Source: CAZCBJ01 sp964496705 (GTDB taxonomy: Bacteria > Chloroflexota > Anaerolineae > Anaerolineales > Anaerolineaceae). From it: DNA of 17,170 nucleotides. Numbering within the stretch: the first letter of the stretch is position 1; every line of letters begins with the position of its first letter. The position numbers were made by a program, and so were the translations under genes. The DNA lies in contig CAZCBJ010000071.1 in assembly GCA_964496705.1 (NCBI GenBank), positions 1 through 17,170 on the forward strand, read 5' to 3'. Of this stretch, positions 15,167 to 17,170 are shown piece by piece. A model generated the notes under the pieces. It worked only from the letters and a program-made list of their open reading frames with translations, had not been told where the DNA came from and ran no database searches.

Positions 15167-16195
15167 CCGCTGCAGTGCCCATTCGAGATGTTCACGCACC
15201 AACGAGTCGGGTTCCTGCTCCAGTATGGAGGTCAGATGGGTATGCAACCCGGCGGATGCTGAGTTGCCCAGCGCAACGGCCACATTGCGCAAGTAGCCGT
15301 GGCGCTTCGCGCGCAGTAGCGGTGATCCGGCAAAAGCTGTTTTGAAAGCCTCGGGCGTTAACTTCATCTCAGCCAATAAGTCTGGATACTGGCGGCCAGG
15401 CAGGGGAGCCAAAGCGGGGTGACTCTGGCGGGCAAAGCGCCGGTTCCAGGGACAGACCATCTGACAGATATCACAGCCGAAAATCCAGTTGGACAAATAG
15501 GGGCGAAGATCGTCAGGGATGGCGCCTCTATTTTCGATGGTCAGATAAGAAATACAACGAGCCACATCCAACGTCCGATCAGGTTGGATACAAGCGGTCG
15601 GGCAGGCTTGAATACAGCGCTGACAGGTTCCGCAGAAATCGCGGACAAACGGCGCGGACTGTGGGAGTTGCAGGTCGGTGAATAATTCAGCCAGAAAGAC
15701 ATACGAACCCTGCCCAGGGAGGATCAGGCATGTGTTCTTCCCGATCCAGCCCAGCCCGGCTGCCTGAGCAACGTCGCGCTCCAGAATCGGCGCACTGTCG
15801 GTGAACCCAATCCATCTAAAGGATCTACCCAGCCTGACCTGGATGCGGTAAGCCAGTTTTTCCAGCAATTCCGGGATGACCAGGTGATAATCCCGCCCCC
15901 AAGCATAGGAAGCCACCCTTCCGGCGAGAGGAGGGGCTGCGGCTGGATCGTCCAGAGATGGAGATGGATAGGTGATGGCCAGGGAGAGGATGGACGCGCA
16001 GCCCGGTAGCAACTCGCGTGGATTGGCGCGCAGGCGGCGCGACCGCTGGGCAGCCAGGTAGGCCATATCCGCATGAGCGCCGCGGTTGAGCCATTCCTCA
16101 AATTTGCTCAGATGGCGCGGCGAGTCCGGCGCAACGATACCAAACGCGGTGAAGCCCAGCCGCAGAGCTTCATCGCGCAGGTCGTCAGCGATCAT
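15158..16195 (-). CDS. queG: Epoxyqueuosine reductase
   Basis: QueG performs the last step of queuosine synthesis, reducing epoxyqueuosine to queuosine in the anticodon of GUN tRNAs, using cobalamin and two 4Fe-4S clusters in the cytoplasm. The 345-residue length is normal. TDSAPILERDVAQAAGLGWIGKNT holds the conserved catalytic Asp region. The cluster ligands are CGTCQRCIQACPTACI and, later, GCDICQMVCPWN, together with the Cys of ARCISYLTIE. ENRGAIP is also typical. The C-terminal 70 residues are helical repeat-like (RAKRHGYLRNVAVALGN, VREHLEWAL), matching the HEAT-like tail of the family. The ATG at 16195 is preceded by a modest purine-rich stretch (AGAGAGAA). It lies 11 bases after the NBR1-Ig lipoprotein gene and is probably co-transcribed with it, an unusual partner for a tRNA modification gene. 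Confidence 0.96.
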   Translation of the reverse strand: MIADDLRDEALRLGFTAFGIVAPDSPRHLSKFEEWLNRGAHADMAYLAAQRSRRLRANPRELLPGCASILSLAITYPSPSLDDPAAAPPLAGRVASYAWGRDYHLVIPELLEKLAYRIQVRLGRSFRWIGFTDSAPILERDVAQAAGLGWIGKNTCLILPGQGSYVFLAELFTDLQLPQSAPFVRDFCGTCQRCIQACPTACIQPDRTLDVARCISYLTIENRGAIPDDLRPYLSNWIFGCDICQMVCPWNRRFARQSHPALAPLPGRQYPDLLAEMKLTPEAFKTAFAGSPLLRAKRHGYLRNVAVALGNSASAGLHTHLTSILEQEPDSLVREHLEWALQRLG

Positions 16196-16206
16196 GTTCT
16201 CTCTGT

Positions 16207-16890
16207 CTACTGGTTTTTGACCTCAATGGTGATGAAGAACTGGTAGAAAAATTCTCCATTGTCGTTCATCAGCACCCAGCTTGTGGTGTAAATACCGGCT
16301 TTGCACGGGGCTTTCATATCCACGATAAAACGGGTTTGTTCTCCCGGCGCCACACTGCCCTTGACGAAGCGTTTATCGCCGTTGTAATGCATCGCGGTGC
16401 CGTTGTAATAGCGCATATAGTAATCATTCGTCCAGGTCTTTTTACCGATGTTTTTCACCGTCCAGACCACGTCGAAGGTCTCGCCAGGTTCGAATTGAGC
16501 ATACTCTGCCGGGGTTCTGAGCATCAAAAGCGCCATGTCAGATTTCTGAATGGTCGGCAGAAGCACGACTTTGGTGGAGGTGGGCGGGGCGAGAGGCGCA
16601 AGGGTTTCGGTGGGCAGGCTGGTGGCGCTGGGTTCGGTGGTGGCTGTGGGTTGAGGTTGTGTGGCGGTTGGCGGAAGTGCGGTGGGTGTATTCGTAACGG
16701 CCAGCGCAGCCACTGCAGCAACCTGAGTGAACCCGGCGACCACAGTCTGTGCCGCTTCGGTGCGCGCAGCATCCACATCCGGGGTTGGATTCTCGGCATT
16801 CACCGGCAGGGCTGAACCGCAAGCCGATAGCGCCAGAGCGAAAACAGACAGTACGCTAAGCCAGAAGATTGTTTTTGGGTAATTTTTCAT
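16207..16890 (-). CDS. NBR1-type Ig-like lipoprotein
   Basis: I start it at ATG 16890 (227 residues), which has AAAGGGA upstream and begins a clean lipoprotein signal; an in-frame GTG at 16908 would add six residues. The signal has basic MKNYPK, a hydrophobic core and lipobox LSAC with C24, so the mature protein is lipid-anchored outside. A helical/Ala-rich stretch (DVDAARTEAAQTVVAGF) and a Thr/Pro linker (about 72-105) separate the anchor from one Ig-like domain (about 120-227). This has the NBR1 pattern FEPGETFDVVWTVKNIGKKTW and APCKAGIYTTSWVLMNDNGEFF. Relatives are common in Anaerolineae; no function is established. It lies between another NBR1-Ig gene (24 bases upstream) and queG (11 bases downstream) in one probable operon. 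Confidence 0.87.
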   Translation of the reverse strand: MKNYPKTIFWLSVLSVFALALSACGSALPVNAENPTPDVDAARTEAAQTVVAGFTQVAAVAALAVTNTPTALPPTATQPQPTATTEPSATSLPTETLAPLAPPTSTKVVLLPTIQKSDMALLMLRTPAEYAQFEPGETFDVVWTVKNIGKKTWTNDYYMRYYNGTAMHYNGDKRFVKGSVAPGEQTRFIVDMKAPCKAGIYTTSWVLMNDNGEFFYQFFITIEVKNQ

Positions 16891-16914
16891 GTACTCGTTC
16901 CCTTTCACGGCTGA

Positions 16915-17170
16915 TTATTCAGGTGTGACGGTGGGTTCTTCGGTCGGTACTGCAGCGTTGGCTGTGGGAGATGGCGTGGGAGTCGTGTCGGATTTAACCA
17001 CGATGATTCTTAAGGACATATCACCAAAATTCTGTCCCTGGTCATTGATCAGCTTCCACCAGGTGGTGTAGGTGCCGGGCTTGGACGGAGCGACTGCATC
17101 AATGATGAACGTGCCGGTTTCACCCGGTTTTACCTCTGTTCGAAAGTTGAAGCTGCGTTTTTCCACGATG
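16915..17170 (-). CDS. NBR1-type Ig-like protein, 5' partial (cut by right edge)
   Basis: Only the last 84 or so codons are visible and the frame stays open to base 17170, so the start, any signal peptide and the first half of the Ig domain lie outside. The visible part has VKPGETGTFIIDAVAPSKPG and TYTTWWKLINDQGQNFG, the second half of an NBR1-like Ig domain, followed by a C-terminal Thr/Pro/Ser tail (TPTPSPTANAAVPTEEPT). It aligns by eye with its downstream neighbour, so the two look like a tandem duplication that has since diverged. Surface location is inferred from the family. The tail after the Ig domain distinguishes it from the neighbour, which stops right after the domain. Confidence 0.8.
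   Translation of the reverse strand, partial: IVEKRSFNFRTEVKPGETGTFIIDAVAPSKPGTYTTWWKLINDQGQNFGDMSLRIIVVKSDTTPTPSPTANAAVPTEEPTVTPE

Noticed and set aside
1..17170. CRISPR array, transposon, prophage, toxin-antitoxin or other defence system
   Set aside because: No spaced repeats, transposase or integrase motifs, or known defence domains are visible in any main gene; the only sequence repetition is Thr/Pro codons in linkers.

Overview
The window reads as a stretch of a Chloroflexota chromosome, most likely class Anaerolineae. This is inferred from gene content, not from a marker gene. The clues are several lipoproteins pairing Thr/Pro-rich linkers with an NBR1-type Ig-like domain, an archaeal-type bifunctional phosphoglucose/phosphomannose isomerase, a membrane-anchored LysM protein with a Thr/Pro linker, and a large PAS/GAF/GGDEF sensor. 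Coding density is very high. The longest gene-free stretch is about 140 bases (before uvrA), and there is no tRNA, rRNA, CRISPR array, insertion sequence or phage gene.

Layout. (1) Bases 1-1862, + strand: the 3' part of a GT-C (GT39/PMT-like) membrane glycosyltransferase, cut by the left edge. (2) 1868-4993, - strand, convergent with it: a two-TM, GAF-PAS-PAS-PAS-GAF-GGDEF diguanylate cyclase with an intact active site and I-site, a TTG start with a strong Shine-Dalgarno, and a good sigma70-like promoter. (3) 5120-9871, + strand, divergent from the cyclase: a probable four-gene run of a flavodoxin-fold flavoprotein, a cytoplasmic GH42 beta-galactosidase, an NBR1-Ig lipoprotein and the bifunctional PGI/PMI. 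(4) 10012-12936, +: uvrA with its own extended -10 promoter. (5) 13051-15166, +: a pair of membrane-anchored exported proteins, a double-LysM protein and an SbsA-Ig/six-bladed PD40 propeller protein. (6) 15158-17170, - strand: queG preceded by two tandem NBR1-Ig genes, the outer one cut by the right edge; queG overlaps the propeller gene tail to tail by 9 bases.

How the genes may work together (inference). GH42 and PGI/PMI point to intracellular galactoside breakdown feeding hexose phosphates into central metabolism. The NBR1-Ig, LysM and propeller proteins are a cell-surface set, presumably for cell-envelope or carbohydrate/protein binding. uvrA (nucleotide excision repair) and queG (queuosine tRNA modification) are housekeeping genes inserted between them.

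I looked for an undescribed system and found none that is convincing. The best leads are modest: a C-terminal domain in the 7724-8767 lipoprotein that I cannot assign to a named family, a Cys/His-rich signature in the second GAF of the cyclase, tandem NBR1 lipoproteins in line with queG, and tiny ORFs that end at or overlap the starts of uvrA and the propeller gene.
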